Below, piece after piece: positions 12,601-24,600 of a stretch of 54,462 nt of DNA. The notes under the pieces were generated by a model. The model was not told the origin of the DNA, did no database searches, and saw nothing but the letters and a program-made list of their open reading frames with translations. Origin of the DNA: Parachlorella kessleri (Eukaryota > Chlorophyta > Trebouxiophyceae > Chlorellales > Chlorellaceae); NCBI GenBank assembly GCA_001598975.1, contig BBXU01000457.1, positions 1 to 54,462 of the forward strand, read 5' to 3'. The position numbers were made by a program, and so were the translations under genes. Numbering within the stretch: the first letter of the stretch is position 1; every line of letters begins with the position of its first letter.

Positions 12601-15600
12601 GGCAGCGATGCACCATGATGATCAACATTACCTAAACATTGGCAACTCATGTGACCTTCTGTGCCACGCTGCAAGTACTAGTGCAATATGCGAGTGTGCA
12701 GGTGCTGCTACACCACCTGCAGGGCGAGGGTGTCATAGCGGGGGTTGTCCAGGAGGACTGCCAGCATCTTGCCATTGGTAGCACGCAATCCTTGCTCTAC
12801 CTGCAGATTGACAAGGCAGGTTCATTTTTACGCAGGGCGGCAGATGGACAATTTGATGGTGGAGCCAGGCCGCAGGGCAAGCCTGGTATTACTAGTAACA
12901 CAAAGCTGCTCAGAAAGTCAGTTGCTGCCTGTCGCACTACATGGCTCTTTCAGCTGTCTGATTGTCTTGTTAGTTGTACCTCCAGGTGCTGCTGAACTTG
13001 CAGGGGTAGCAGTCGGTGGTTGTCATTGGTCCCGCTGAAGCCAGCCACCTGCTTGGGCGGGAAGGCCAGAAGCTCTCAAAAGCTAGGGAGCTTTGTCATC
13101 ATAATTCTAGTCAAACAACAGCAGGAAGGAGAGTCCGCAGAGATTAAAAATCACAAGCCGCTGTGTAGAACGTAAACAACACCATAACATATTCGCGGTT
13201 CTTACAAAAACCCGGGCCTGCACTCTACGCTTACCCTGCCCCCTGGGTTGTCCGCCAGGTGCCATGCGGTGGCCACCAGGCGTTGGGGGAACTGCTTGGT
13301 CTCTTCACCAAGCACGCACGAGTTCAGCCAGAAGTCGACCGCACCCATGTTGTGGGATAGATGGCGGTACACCACCTCCATCTGCGGCACTTGACAGTCC
13401 GCCACCACCACTCCGCAAGAGCTTTGCACCTCGGAATAGAAGTTGGCACTTGTGCTATGGCAGTGCAGAATGTTATAGCCACAGCAGACTATGCAGACCG
13501 ATCACCAGCCAAATATTATATGCTAATGGCAAGCAGGGGCTCAATTGTGCAAGGCACCATAGAAACGCTCTTGAAGCGAGTTGTCAGACCCTCTCACCTG
13601 TTGTGCATTGCTGGTGTCCAACTTAGTCACGTCATCAAAAAACCGCAGGTCATCTGCACCAGCATAGCAAAGTTGCACTCACAGATTTGCTCCCGCATTT
13701 GCGGACGGTCTCGGGCGCACAGCAAAGATATAGGCAGGCAGTGATCTGGTAGCAGCTATGCTTCCGCTTATAACAAACTCTATTGAGAAACTTGAGCTTC
13801 GGGGCAGAATTGAGCACAGTGCGGTGACCTGCCCAGCCTGCTCAAACATACCTAGAGGTATTAGTCCATCTGCCAGCTGCAGCCATTCAGCATACACTGC
13901 CTGTTGCGCATTTGGTCCTAGATCAAGCACTTTCTGCAGCAGGCAGAACAGCAATCAGATATCAGTGAGCTGAGTTTCCCCTTGAACAAAGTGGTGCCGT
14001 AATAAGATATATGGCTAAGTACTGAAGGTTGAAGCCAGAACTGTTATTAGTTGCCAGGCTGCGCAATTCCGGCTCAGCAGCGCACTGGCCACATGCATAC
14101 TAGTATCAGTGTGACTAGCCTGGCTAGCACATGCACTGTGCACAGTACCTGGAGCGCTTGCATCATCTCGGTCTCGCTGAGGCCGTCCTGGTAGTAAGCC
14201 AGCACAGTCAGCAGGAGGGCGGTGTCTGGCTGTGCAAACTCAGAGCGGTCTGAGGGCTGGTGGGCGGCACGGAAGGGCACAGCCAGGCGCTTGCGGGCAG
14301 TTTGGGTCCTGTGACCAGCACAAGGCATGAACTTACTGGACGACAGCCATGGAGGGAAAGGAGCGGCGGGGTGGGGTGGGGGGGGTGGGTGGGGGGGGGC
14401 AGCACAGCTAAGAGCCAATCAAAATCAGCTACGTGTGTTTTGCGCCCATGCCTTGTAAGCAGGTCAGCCTTTTTGCCTTCTTCCACCTCTTTACATCACC
14501 ACCAAGGCTGATACCACACAGACTCTTCACCTGTTGACCCCATAGTCCACTAGGTGCCGCATTCTCAGGCAGTGCACCAGCACGCCGCAGGCCAGTAGTC
14601 CGCGCAATGCCAGCACGTCCCAGTGCTGATCCTCGCTGAGACCGCTCTGAAGCTGTGCTTCCAACGCAGCATTTGCGTCCAGCTCTGGGTCTGTCATGCA
14701 GCGCAGCAGCTGCTCCTGCACAGCAAATCCGGCCATAGCTCAGGCCCTTTCCCTGCTTGATAAGGAATTGGTATTCGTTGAGTGTGGGAATGAACTGCCT
14801 GGCAACCAAAGCTAACAGATACCCGCAAGCCCTTACTGATGTTATCTAGGCACCTTGTTGACATGCAGCTGACATCTTCAATTTGCAATAGTTTCAGGCA
14901 CTTTTTGTCAGGGCGCACTACGGCATGGACATGGTGAAAGTGCTCGCCTGCAGAGGGTGGCCCCGCATCCACCGCAGATTATATGGGGGCTGCGCTACAA
15001 GGTCCCCTGCAAGCTGTGCTGAGAGTGCTGACAGCACAGCCTCCAATGCCGCGCCAGGCAGCAACCGCAGCCCGGGATAGGCCCCAGACTTGCCGGGGGG
15101 CGCACCCGCCCAGCTTGCCACGCCTTCCTGCTCAAGGAGTGCTGCTAAATCGCTGCTTGGCTGGGCAAGGAGGTGCAGTAGGGCTTGGCAGGCGCGTGCG
15201 CGCGCTTCCCCGGCTGGGAGCTGGTCTTGTGCGCCCCAGGCATAGATGAGTTGGTACCTGCATACGTTCATGCGTTGAGAGGGTTGGTCTAGTTCCGGCT
15301 TGCTATTTGTGTGCAATCTGTGCCAAGCCAAGCGGGAAGGTGGGCAGAGCAGCGCGCAGTATGCAAGCTGGATACTGCATGCTGGGAATATCAACTTGGG
15401 AACAGGAGGGCAACAACAACATCTCGCTATTTTTGGTTTTCGCTTTCCACCACAGTGACTGAGGATACTCGGTCAGGCCCGCCTTGGCTGTTTACCCGGA
15501 CCCAAACCCCGACATTGTAACCTCTCCTCACCGGTGGTGCAGCAGCTCATCGCTCTCATCCAACAGGTCCACATAGGGCAGCCCTGCCAGCCTGTCCAGC

Positions 15601-18600
15601 CTGGCACACAGCTCTTGCTGGCCACGCTCCCACAGCTCCTGGCGCTTGAGCAGGAGGGACAGGCGCCGCTCAGGCGTTGTCAGCAACACCCCACCCTCCT
15701 GCGGAGCACAGGGCAGATCAAATATCATCAGTAATGCCCATCTGCCGCCATTGGAGGAGCTCACAAAGTTCCACTTCCCTGCTCATGCAAAGAGGCTTAC
15801 CTCCTCAATGTAAGAAAGTTGGTCAGAAAGGGCAGAGGCCGAATAACACTGATGCAGCTCAAGGCCAGTAGGTCACCACCGCCCCAGCGCCAACGGTGGC
15901 TGAAACCAGCTTACCAGTTGGCAGTACATAAGCGCGGAGCGCATAGCTTCCAGCACTTTCAGGTCCACCTTCACATCTCGGTGGAAAGGCATGACAAATA
16001 GCTTGCGGGCCAGGACGCCGGCGCTCAGGCAAGACTGCATGTGGGCGTAAGCCTCGTTCAGTAGCTGCGGCAGCAAGTTGAGGCGCACCTGCACAGCAAG
16101 CCAGTGTGTTTAAATGAATGTTAAGTTTTGTGTCAGCTGGATGAGTGGGTAGGTTGTTCATGTCTGCATCGGAAGTGATGCCCAGTTCAGCTCTTACCAT
16201 GACGGCAAGCAGATAATGGAGCACCATGGTGTCAGCACCAATGCTGGCACAGGGATCCTGAGAATGCGGAAAGCCCAACTGGGTAAGTGCTGTAAGGCTA
16301 TGCACAGTTTGTACTCACGATATCCTTGCCATTGCCCCAGTGAAGGATTAACATGGGCAGGATGACGCGCGTTTTGCCCTGCACACATAGGGAGGTTGAC
16401 CCCTTAGACACCCAGGGAACCATTAAGGAAGAACCGCAGCGGTCTTGCGAAGCTGGACCACAGATAGGCGGAGTTTGTGCTCTCAATCAAGGCATCTGCT
16501 GCTGAAAGCAATTGCATACAGTAATCCATGTTTTTGTTCTCAACATTTTGACACTCAAGCAGCCTAGTTCGCCAGTTCTATACCATTTCCGGCATACCTC
16601 TCCCATGTTGAGCTGAACAATGGCGCCGGCTTTGTCCAGCGACCCCATGTTGTTGATTAGGTAATGCGCCACCCAGTACTGCACCGGCCGGATCTGCAGC
16701 TGCCCCTCCGCCTCAAACACCAGCCACTCAGGGTGAGCAGCCACGTCCCACTCGCGCCGCACTTGCAGCTCCTGCAACACAGCAGGAGGCTGCAAGTGCT
16801 GAGCACCATTGCAGCAAGCAGCGCAACTCTACGGGTTGTAACCTGAGGGCATTACTGACCCCTGTACAATAGTAGGGGTTTTGGCTTCCATTACTATGTA
16901 GCCAAACCTGTGGGAAGTGTGGCACCTTCTATATAGTGGCAGAATGCGCATGACACTACAAACGAACCTGGATGAGTAATGCCTCTTGTCCTGGGTCACC
17001 AAGGGTGGCTGCCACTTGCACAAGCCGGTCCAGGCGGTCCTCCAAGACACACAACTGCGCAGGATTAATCATTGCTGTGTAGGTCAGGGACACCATCAGA
17101 AATTGCACACCGCAACGCAACGAAATCCCTGGTGAGCAATATGAATCCGGTAGTCAAATGCCAGTTTCAATTGCGCTCTTCCCTCTGTCATGAAGTTTAA
17201 GACCATGAACTTGACAGGAGGCGGTGGGTATTTGTACGGCCGCGACAGAGGGGCACTTTTGCAGGTAGGGTCAGCAGTGGACGCTCAAGTGGAGGTTGCC
17301 CTGTAACTAACAAGTAGGGTCTACATTAGATGAGGCTACCAGTCAATCCTTTGTCCCAATGCGTCATGTGCAAAGAGCCGCTACCGCGTATCTCTTGAAG
17401 ATATTTCAGGTGCTGATATTAGCTACTTAGCCAGCAAAGCCTGCAAGTACCCGTCCTTACCTGTAGCCACTGGCGAGCCCCCATTTGGAGGCGGTGCAGC
17501 GCTGTCTTAGAGAGAAAAGGATTGAAAGCCAAGGCCCACTCCGAACGCAGCGCCAGGCGGGCACAGTCAAGGAGGCCTGGCAGAGGCACCACGTTGGAAG
17601 TCTGGAGCAAACGATGAGCTGCGCCATGAAGGCCCACCGCTTCAGGCACAGCGTTGATGTACTTGAGCAGGTAATCCTCGGCCATTTGCCGCAACACTTG
17701 CACCTCGATCTGCAGGTTTTCATCTAAGCTTTGTCACAAGTGGCGGTAAGCCAAGCTACACAGAAGCATACTGCTGATATTGATATAATTATTCTGCCAG
17801 GCATGTGGTGGCCTCAACTTTCATGGCTACCATGACAAGGCTCTTGGACCATCATGCAGCTGACCGGAGCCAAAGAACAGCCGCCGGCAAATGAAAGACT
17901 ATAACCAACAAGGGAATCCGTTGTACATCTGGGCTTCAGACTAACTTGACATGCCCACCTTCGCTTGTTGGATGATCTCCCTGGCATGTGGCAGCACTCC
18001 TGCGGTTGCATGCATGCTGTGGTGTGCCCGCCAGCTGTCAGCCAACTCATCATGCATCTCCTGCTCCAAAGGCGTTGGTGCTGCACCTGCAGAGGTGGCT
18101 GCACCCGCCAGCAGCGGGTATGCAGGTCTCTCGATCAGAGTTGTTGTTGCCGCCCCTCCTGCTGCTGTGGTGGCTGCTCTTGGGATGCCCCTCTGCACCA
18201 ACTGGCACAGCTTAGCCTCCATGTCAGCCACCAGAGCTTGAGGCACTGGGCAGCAGGGAACATCCACAGGCTGGTAATGCTTCAGCCGCTTCCACAGCGG
18301 TGGAGGTGGCGGAGGTCCCGCATGATGGCAAAGAGTGCGCTGCTCCTCGCCGGCGGTCAGCTTCAGGCGAGGGTTGAGGCCGGTGGCCTGCGCTGCTGCA
18401 GCCGAGTGCTCTTGCAGGTACGCCAGCCGCCAATCTGGGTTGCAGGCTGGCATCAAAGCACACTCGGGTGCGCCATCAGGGAAATGCAAGGCATTCAGCT
18501 GGCTGGCACTGGCCTGCACCTCATATGCCAGCAGTCGTAGCCCCGCTGCCATGTGGCCGCCCAGCTGTGCCGTGCTGCGCAGTTGCTCCAGCTCTGCCTT

Positions 18601-21600
18601 GCTAAGCGGCTTGGTACCCCATGCCTCCCGCAGCAGTCGCATGCCTACCTGACTGCCTGTGGCCTGCGAAACTGGCTCTGGTAGAAGTGAACCTGTGGCT
18701 GCATGGAGGGCTGCCAGCTGCAGGCGCCCCAAAGGCGAAGTTGCATGCAGGTGACTGAAGCGCGGGTGAGCGTCATAGCGGTGCACCTGCACCGGACGGC
18801 CAGCAGAGGGGACAACCCTTTGCACAGATGGGGTGGAGTTTTGATCACTTGCAACCAGGTGAAGACAGGTGTCAACACCTTGCTGTTGATTAATTGTAGC
18901 AACGCTTGAGCCAGCTTTGTTGGAGATTGCAGAGTGCACTGCGGATTGTTGGAGTGAGCGATGGAGCGGTGCGCGTCGCAGCACAACTCCAGTGTGTATT
19001 CACACTTGCAAATGGCTTGCAGCACCAAGCAAAGACAGGCAGACGGGGCTGTACACTCCTGCAGACTGCTCACCTCGAGATGGGCGCCGCTGCTGCCGTC
19101 ATGCGCCACTTCCACACCCTTGGTGCTGCTCTGCACCTGCCCTGCTGGAATCAGCACACGGAGCCCCCCAAGCTTGCTGCCTGGTGCGCTGGGTGGGGAG
19201 CCGGGCTGCCCTTGCTGCGCCTGGTGCTGCTGCAGCACCAGGTACTGAGAGAAGCCGGGAAGCGTGTACATATCGCCTGCCACGAGCTGCTGGCAATGAT
19301 GCAGGAAACTGGCATTGTACTCTAGCGACCAGAGGCGCCCGCTTCGCAGCTCAAATTCCAGGCTGAAACGCGGCAGGCTGAAGATCATGGTGTGCTCTGC
19401 GGTGGCTCGTAGCTCATCAGTGCTGCTGTCAGCGTGCACTGCACTGCTGCCTCCGCTGCTGCTGCTGTTGTTCTCGCAGCCGGCAAGTGCGCGCACATAC
19501 ACATGGATGAACTCTTCCCTCTCAAATTTGCTGAGGATGTTTATGATAGGGGACTGATGCAGCAGCAGCTGGTCTGTGAGGGAAGTCCCGCGCTCTGCCA
19601 GCAGCTTACGCCAGGACTTAGACTGCAACTCGCAAGGCACTCGGTGGCAGACAAGGTCCACTGCCTCGGCTGTGCTGCCATTGGTGTCCCAGTGCAGCAG
19701 GAAGTGCACATCATGCTGCCTGAAGTGCGGCATGCGTAACACGATGGCACGTCTCCTCCTGCACAGCTCAGGGAACTGCAAGTAGGTATTGCTGCCATGC
19801 AGGCGACAATGGGAGCAAGATAGTCAGCTTTCAGATGACTCGTTTGCAAAGAAGCCGACGGACCCACTAATGGGGCACGACTGAAATGTGGCTGGCTGAA
19901 GCCAACGAGCCCAGCATGGCTCTCTTCTCCTCCCTTTCAGTCAGACTCAATAGTGGAGAGGGCTTAATGCTCCTCACCTGCTCAGCCAGTGACTGTGCAA
20001 CTCCTTGAGGCGTGGAGGGAGCTCAGTGCCCCACTCCCCACACTGCCTGTCAGCACCCACGTCCAGCAGCTGCAACAGCCACAGAAGTATCACCATTGAG
20101 AGCCTTCTTATAAGTCATGTATAGTACTGAAGATCTGGGCAGATGCAGCCCTGTCATCTTTACCTGAACCATGCAAGCAGCCTAAGGAGTGCAGCCACGC
20201 AGTCAGGCTGTTTGGTGGTCTGCTTTACTGCCAGGCAAATCTTTCCAAACATGAAGTCCTACCTCCAGGCGCCTCCTCCGTTCATCAAGCTCGGTCACCA
20301 CCAGCTCTCCAGAAGTTGACATGGCAAACTCTGCACATAAACATTGAACCTGGACCGAGCAGTCACAGTATGTCGCCTGAAACTGCTGGAACTCTCATCA
20401 TCTTCCGCATTGTTTAGGCACCACATTCTAGACTGGCTGGAGATCTTGCCCCATCAAACTAGTGGAAGTGGCAAGAGCCCTGCTTGTACAGGAACAAAAT
20501 GAAGCACAAGTGCTGCAGCACCATTAGGACGTTAGCTACCTGCTCACCATAAAAATGCCCATTAACAGGGTTGATGGAGCGGTGCACGCCATCGGTGCCT
20601 AGGCTGACTTCAAAGCCCCAGGTGCCAAAGGTCCGCTTGTACAAGCGGTGCCCAAGAATCTCAGTTGGCAGCCGGCGAGGAGGGCTGCCATCTTGGAGCA
20701 CTGTGCCTGCAGGGAGAGTGTACAGTTCATTCGTTGCAGCTCCACTAGGGGGTCGCTTTGACACGGATGCCTACTGTCGTCCCCTGGCTTGCATAGTGCT
20801 TGTTTTTAAGAGAAGGTCACCACACATGCCGGCACTAGCTTGACCAGGTACCAAGTAGTGCATCCAAGCAGCGTTGCAGTTATCAGTCCCGCCTGTGCTC
20901 TTGCCACAGCACTAACGCACCATCCAGACAATTGATAGAGTACAAATGGCCATCACTCCCTTCAGCACGGAAGCTGCCCGACGGAGAGTTAGGGAATGCT
21001 AGCTGCACCCAGGCAAGGTCTATGGGGGCACGCTGCAGGACCCGCCGCAGGGCATCAGTCAGCAAGCCCGGCTCCATACAGGCCTCATTGACCAACTCCC
21101 CCGCGCGGCGTGTGAGAGTCCACCTACAGCAAAAGCAACTGTATCAATCAAAGGATGGTCTCTATGACTAGAATAGCGACAGTGTAGTCTTGGAAGCTGA
21201 GCTGCTGGTCTGAGTATGAGTTGCATCACAAACACCAAGGACCTCAACAAGGTGGGAAGCTGCCCCTTTACGAGAGAGAATTTCCTGGCAATCAGTGCAC
21301 CAGCTGCTGATGTTGAAAAAGAAGAGGGATACAACACGCCAGTGTGCACCTGCAGGCGCCCCAGCTGCCTCTCCAGCTTAGTGCCTGGGCCATATACAAA
21401 GCCATGGTGAGCCTGCACAGCCAGCCGAAGCATGGCTCCCACATCCTCAGCACGCAGCTCCTCCAGTGGCCCGTAGCACAGCAGCGCAGTGCAGCGGAGC
21501 AGGCACTGCTTAGCCCGCACTGGGCCGGCCTGGTCTGGTGGCGCCCCACTGGCGTTGGGCTCTAGCTCCTCAGCCCAGCGCTCTGCCATGCCAGCAAAGC

Positions 21601-24600
21601 TGCGGGCGACTGCTGCCAGCGGCCCATGCCAGGCTGACAGGTAGGCTGCGACTTCGCCTAGCAGCAGCACCGCAGCGTGCTCCCTGGGAGCCTGGTCTAG
21701 CTCAGCAGCCAAAGCGGTCAGCTCCTCGCACAGCGTGATCAGCATATCACCAGGCTCAGCCCAGTCGCTGCGCCAGAGCAGCGCTGGCGGTGAGGTGCGT
21801 CTCAAGGTGCCCAGGTGGTACAGCAGCTGCCGCACCAGAGTCTGGACAGCTGGCTGGCCCAGCGGCAGGCACCGCTTGTGAAGAGTCTCGCACAGCTGGC
21901 GGAACTGGATGAGCGGGTAGGCTCTCAGCGCGCCGAAGGCAAGGAAGCCGTGCTTCGAAAGCCAGTGAGGCTTCTGGTCCTGTTGCGCTATGGCAAGGTT
22001 GCCGCGCTTCGGGTCGGTGGCTGGGCCCGAGCCTGCAGGGTGTACGAGCAGGATAGTCAGCTCGAATAGTTGATGCTTGTATTGCTGGAAACAAGGGTCC
22101 GCTTTTCTGTCGGATTGGCCAACAACCGATGCACCACATGCATGAGAAAACCATGAAGTCTCAAATAACCAGAAAGAAATAATGTTGATATTTAGCAGCA
22201 AGCAAGGAATGAGAAGCTGGACAAGCAAACCTGCTCATTGTAAACTAGCATGTCCTCACCATACTGCAGCATGGCCCACTCTAGCATGCTGGCTTCTGGT
22301 GGTAAGGCCTCAGTGTAAGCCTCAACTATCAGGTTGTCAGCTATGTCAGCAAAGGGGTTGCGCCAGCCGGAGAAATGATCAGCGCTGTGCCCGGTGCCCT
22401 GCCAGCCCATGTGAGGTGCCAGGTGGTCTGGGTAATACACGCCATCCTCTGGCGAGGCGTAGCAATCCACATTGGCAAGGCTGACCTGTGTGGGGACCAT
22501 AAAGTTTAACAAATCTGGTTCAGTGGTACTTTGCCAGCTTCCTAACCGGCACAGTTGGCCTCCACGCATGCTGCTGCCTACTCTCCTACTGTCAACGCCA
22601 TTATTAAATGCTGGCTTGGGCTATTCTACTCAACTACTGGCACTTGGACTATCTGCAAGCGCTGAGGGACAATAGGGCATTGCAGTTATATGCACGCTCA
22701 ACAAGTAGGAGTCACAACGCTCGCGATGCCGACCTGCAGGCATTGTACAGAAGTCACGATAGCCTGAACCCATGCTTACCTTCTTAGGCACGGAGTAGTA
22801 GGACAGCATCCAAACAGTGCCTTCGGTGCCTCGGCGCCCGGTTGACCCATGGTAAGGGCCTTCCTGGTGGCCATTGTAGTGTTGCACCAGGTATGTCTTG
22901 GGGTCCTCCATTGGGGTAGCTTCAGGTACCAGTAGTTCCTGGGCGAGGAAGGACATGCGAGCCAGGTGCCTGCAGCAGAAGGTAGGGGACACGTAATGAG
23001 AGACCTCATTCAGGGGCAATTGAGGTGCTGAAGAGTCCACAGCTTGCGTGATAAGGCCTTCATCAAGCCTATCTCAATGTATGTGCCTCGGTTCACCACC
23101 TACTCTTGTGCATCCCCATGTAACTTACCTGGGAACATGGCCACTACGCCCATAACTATTACTAGTGGGGTAGTACCAGACATTATGACCGTTTATTTGT
23201 GTACTGCACCATGTAGTACAACGGGTTGCTGGTGATAAAGCGCCTACCTGAGCATTGGTGGCATGTACAGGAAGAAGAGCCAGTGCTGTGCAATTGTCGC
23301 ATCCCTTGGGAGGGGCTGAATGACGGGCATTGGCGACTTCAAAGCTGCCTCCAACGCTCCTTGCGTGGCTTTGACTGCACTTGAAGCGCCATTGAACTCC
23401 TGTTGGCATCTGCTAAGGGCGGTGGAATGGGTGAACTCTCTTGACCGTTTTGGGGCCGACAGGTAACTGTTGTGCGCTGCGTCATAGGCTGCTTGAGCCC
23501 TCCTCAGCTCTGCCTCCTCCACCTGCAGCTGGGCCCTGTATTTTGCCGCCAACCTCTGCTTTCTCTTCACCTCCTCCCAGTGCGCCTGCATGCGGGCCTT
23601 TGCGGCTGCTACCTCCTGCTTCCAAGTCTCCTGCAGGACGCCGCCTTGGGCTCCCCTGGCAAACTGCTCTGCTAGCCGGAACGTAGCTGCCCCGCCATCC
23701 TTCTGGGTGAAGACTGCACAGCCCTCAATGCGGTGCTGCCGAAGGTAGGCGGCCACGCCCAAAGCAGCATCCACAGCAGGGCGGTCAGTGAGAACAAGAT
23801 GCCTCACTGCGCTCCAGTCCAGCGATACCCCGAACGGCTGCAGGTCAGGATGCTGCCGGCGGCAGGCTGCTTCTATGGCACAGTATGCCACCCAGGCCAC
23901 CAGAGTCAGCCGGGAGCGAAGGTCAACTGCCATGCGGGAGTCGCTGGAGGGAGATTCCTGGAACTTGTGCAGCACTACAGGGGCCAGGCAGAGAAACAAT
24001 TGTGACAGGGGCCAGGCAGAGAAACACTAGTGATTGCTCAAGTAAACTAGGACCCTCTGAAGCGCAGTGGCCGCATTGCGTACATGTCCAACTGAATATA
24101 TACGATACTTGTCAGCCAAGCTTAGCTGTCAAAGTAAACCTGGTGGACAACAAAGGGGCAGAGCTCATAATGAGCAAGTAACACAGTTGGCAAAAGCATG
24201 CGAGCCTGCGCAAGAAGGCCTACCTGTGCGGTATGCATCCACCACGGCAGCCAGAGCTGCCACGTCTGGCTCATCCAGCGCTGCCTCAGATGCAAAACTG
24301 CCGCTTGCTGCCCGGGCAAATAGCTCTTGCTCCACAGAGCAGAGCGCATGCTGTGCTGCAATGTCATCGCTGCGCTGCAGCTCCTGTGTCTGGAGCAGCC
24401 GCAGCAGCGCAGCAAATGACATGTGGCCAGCCTGGAAAGCTCCTGTGGCCAGCGGCAGGGTGCCCAGGTTCCTCTCCTCTCGGCGAATGGCTTCATCTCT
24501 GCTGTTGCCCTCAATGCGCACGTTACCAGCGGATGGCACAGTCCCACGCGGGCAGCGCCAGCTGGCAGGCCCACATTGCGACTCTGGCCCCTCCAGTGCT

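Noticed and set aside
14368..14399. G-rich plus-strand tract as a G-quadruplex regulatory element
   Set aside because: It sits in a minus-strand intron where the RNA is C-rich, so it is most simply a polypyrimidine-type stretch before the acceptor at 14309. Similar tracts occur at 11262-11340.
17941..18984. Extending the exon 18786-17946 upstream to a Met at 18984
   Set aside because: A clean acceptor (CCGGTGCAG) lies at 18787 and the sequence above it does not resemble the family, while VHRYDAHPRFSHL after it does.
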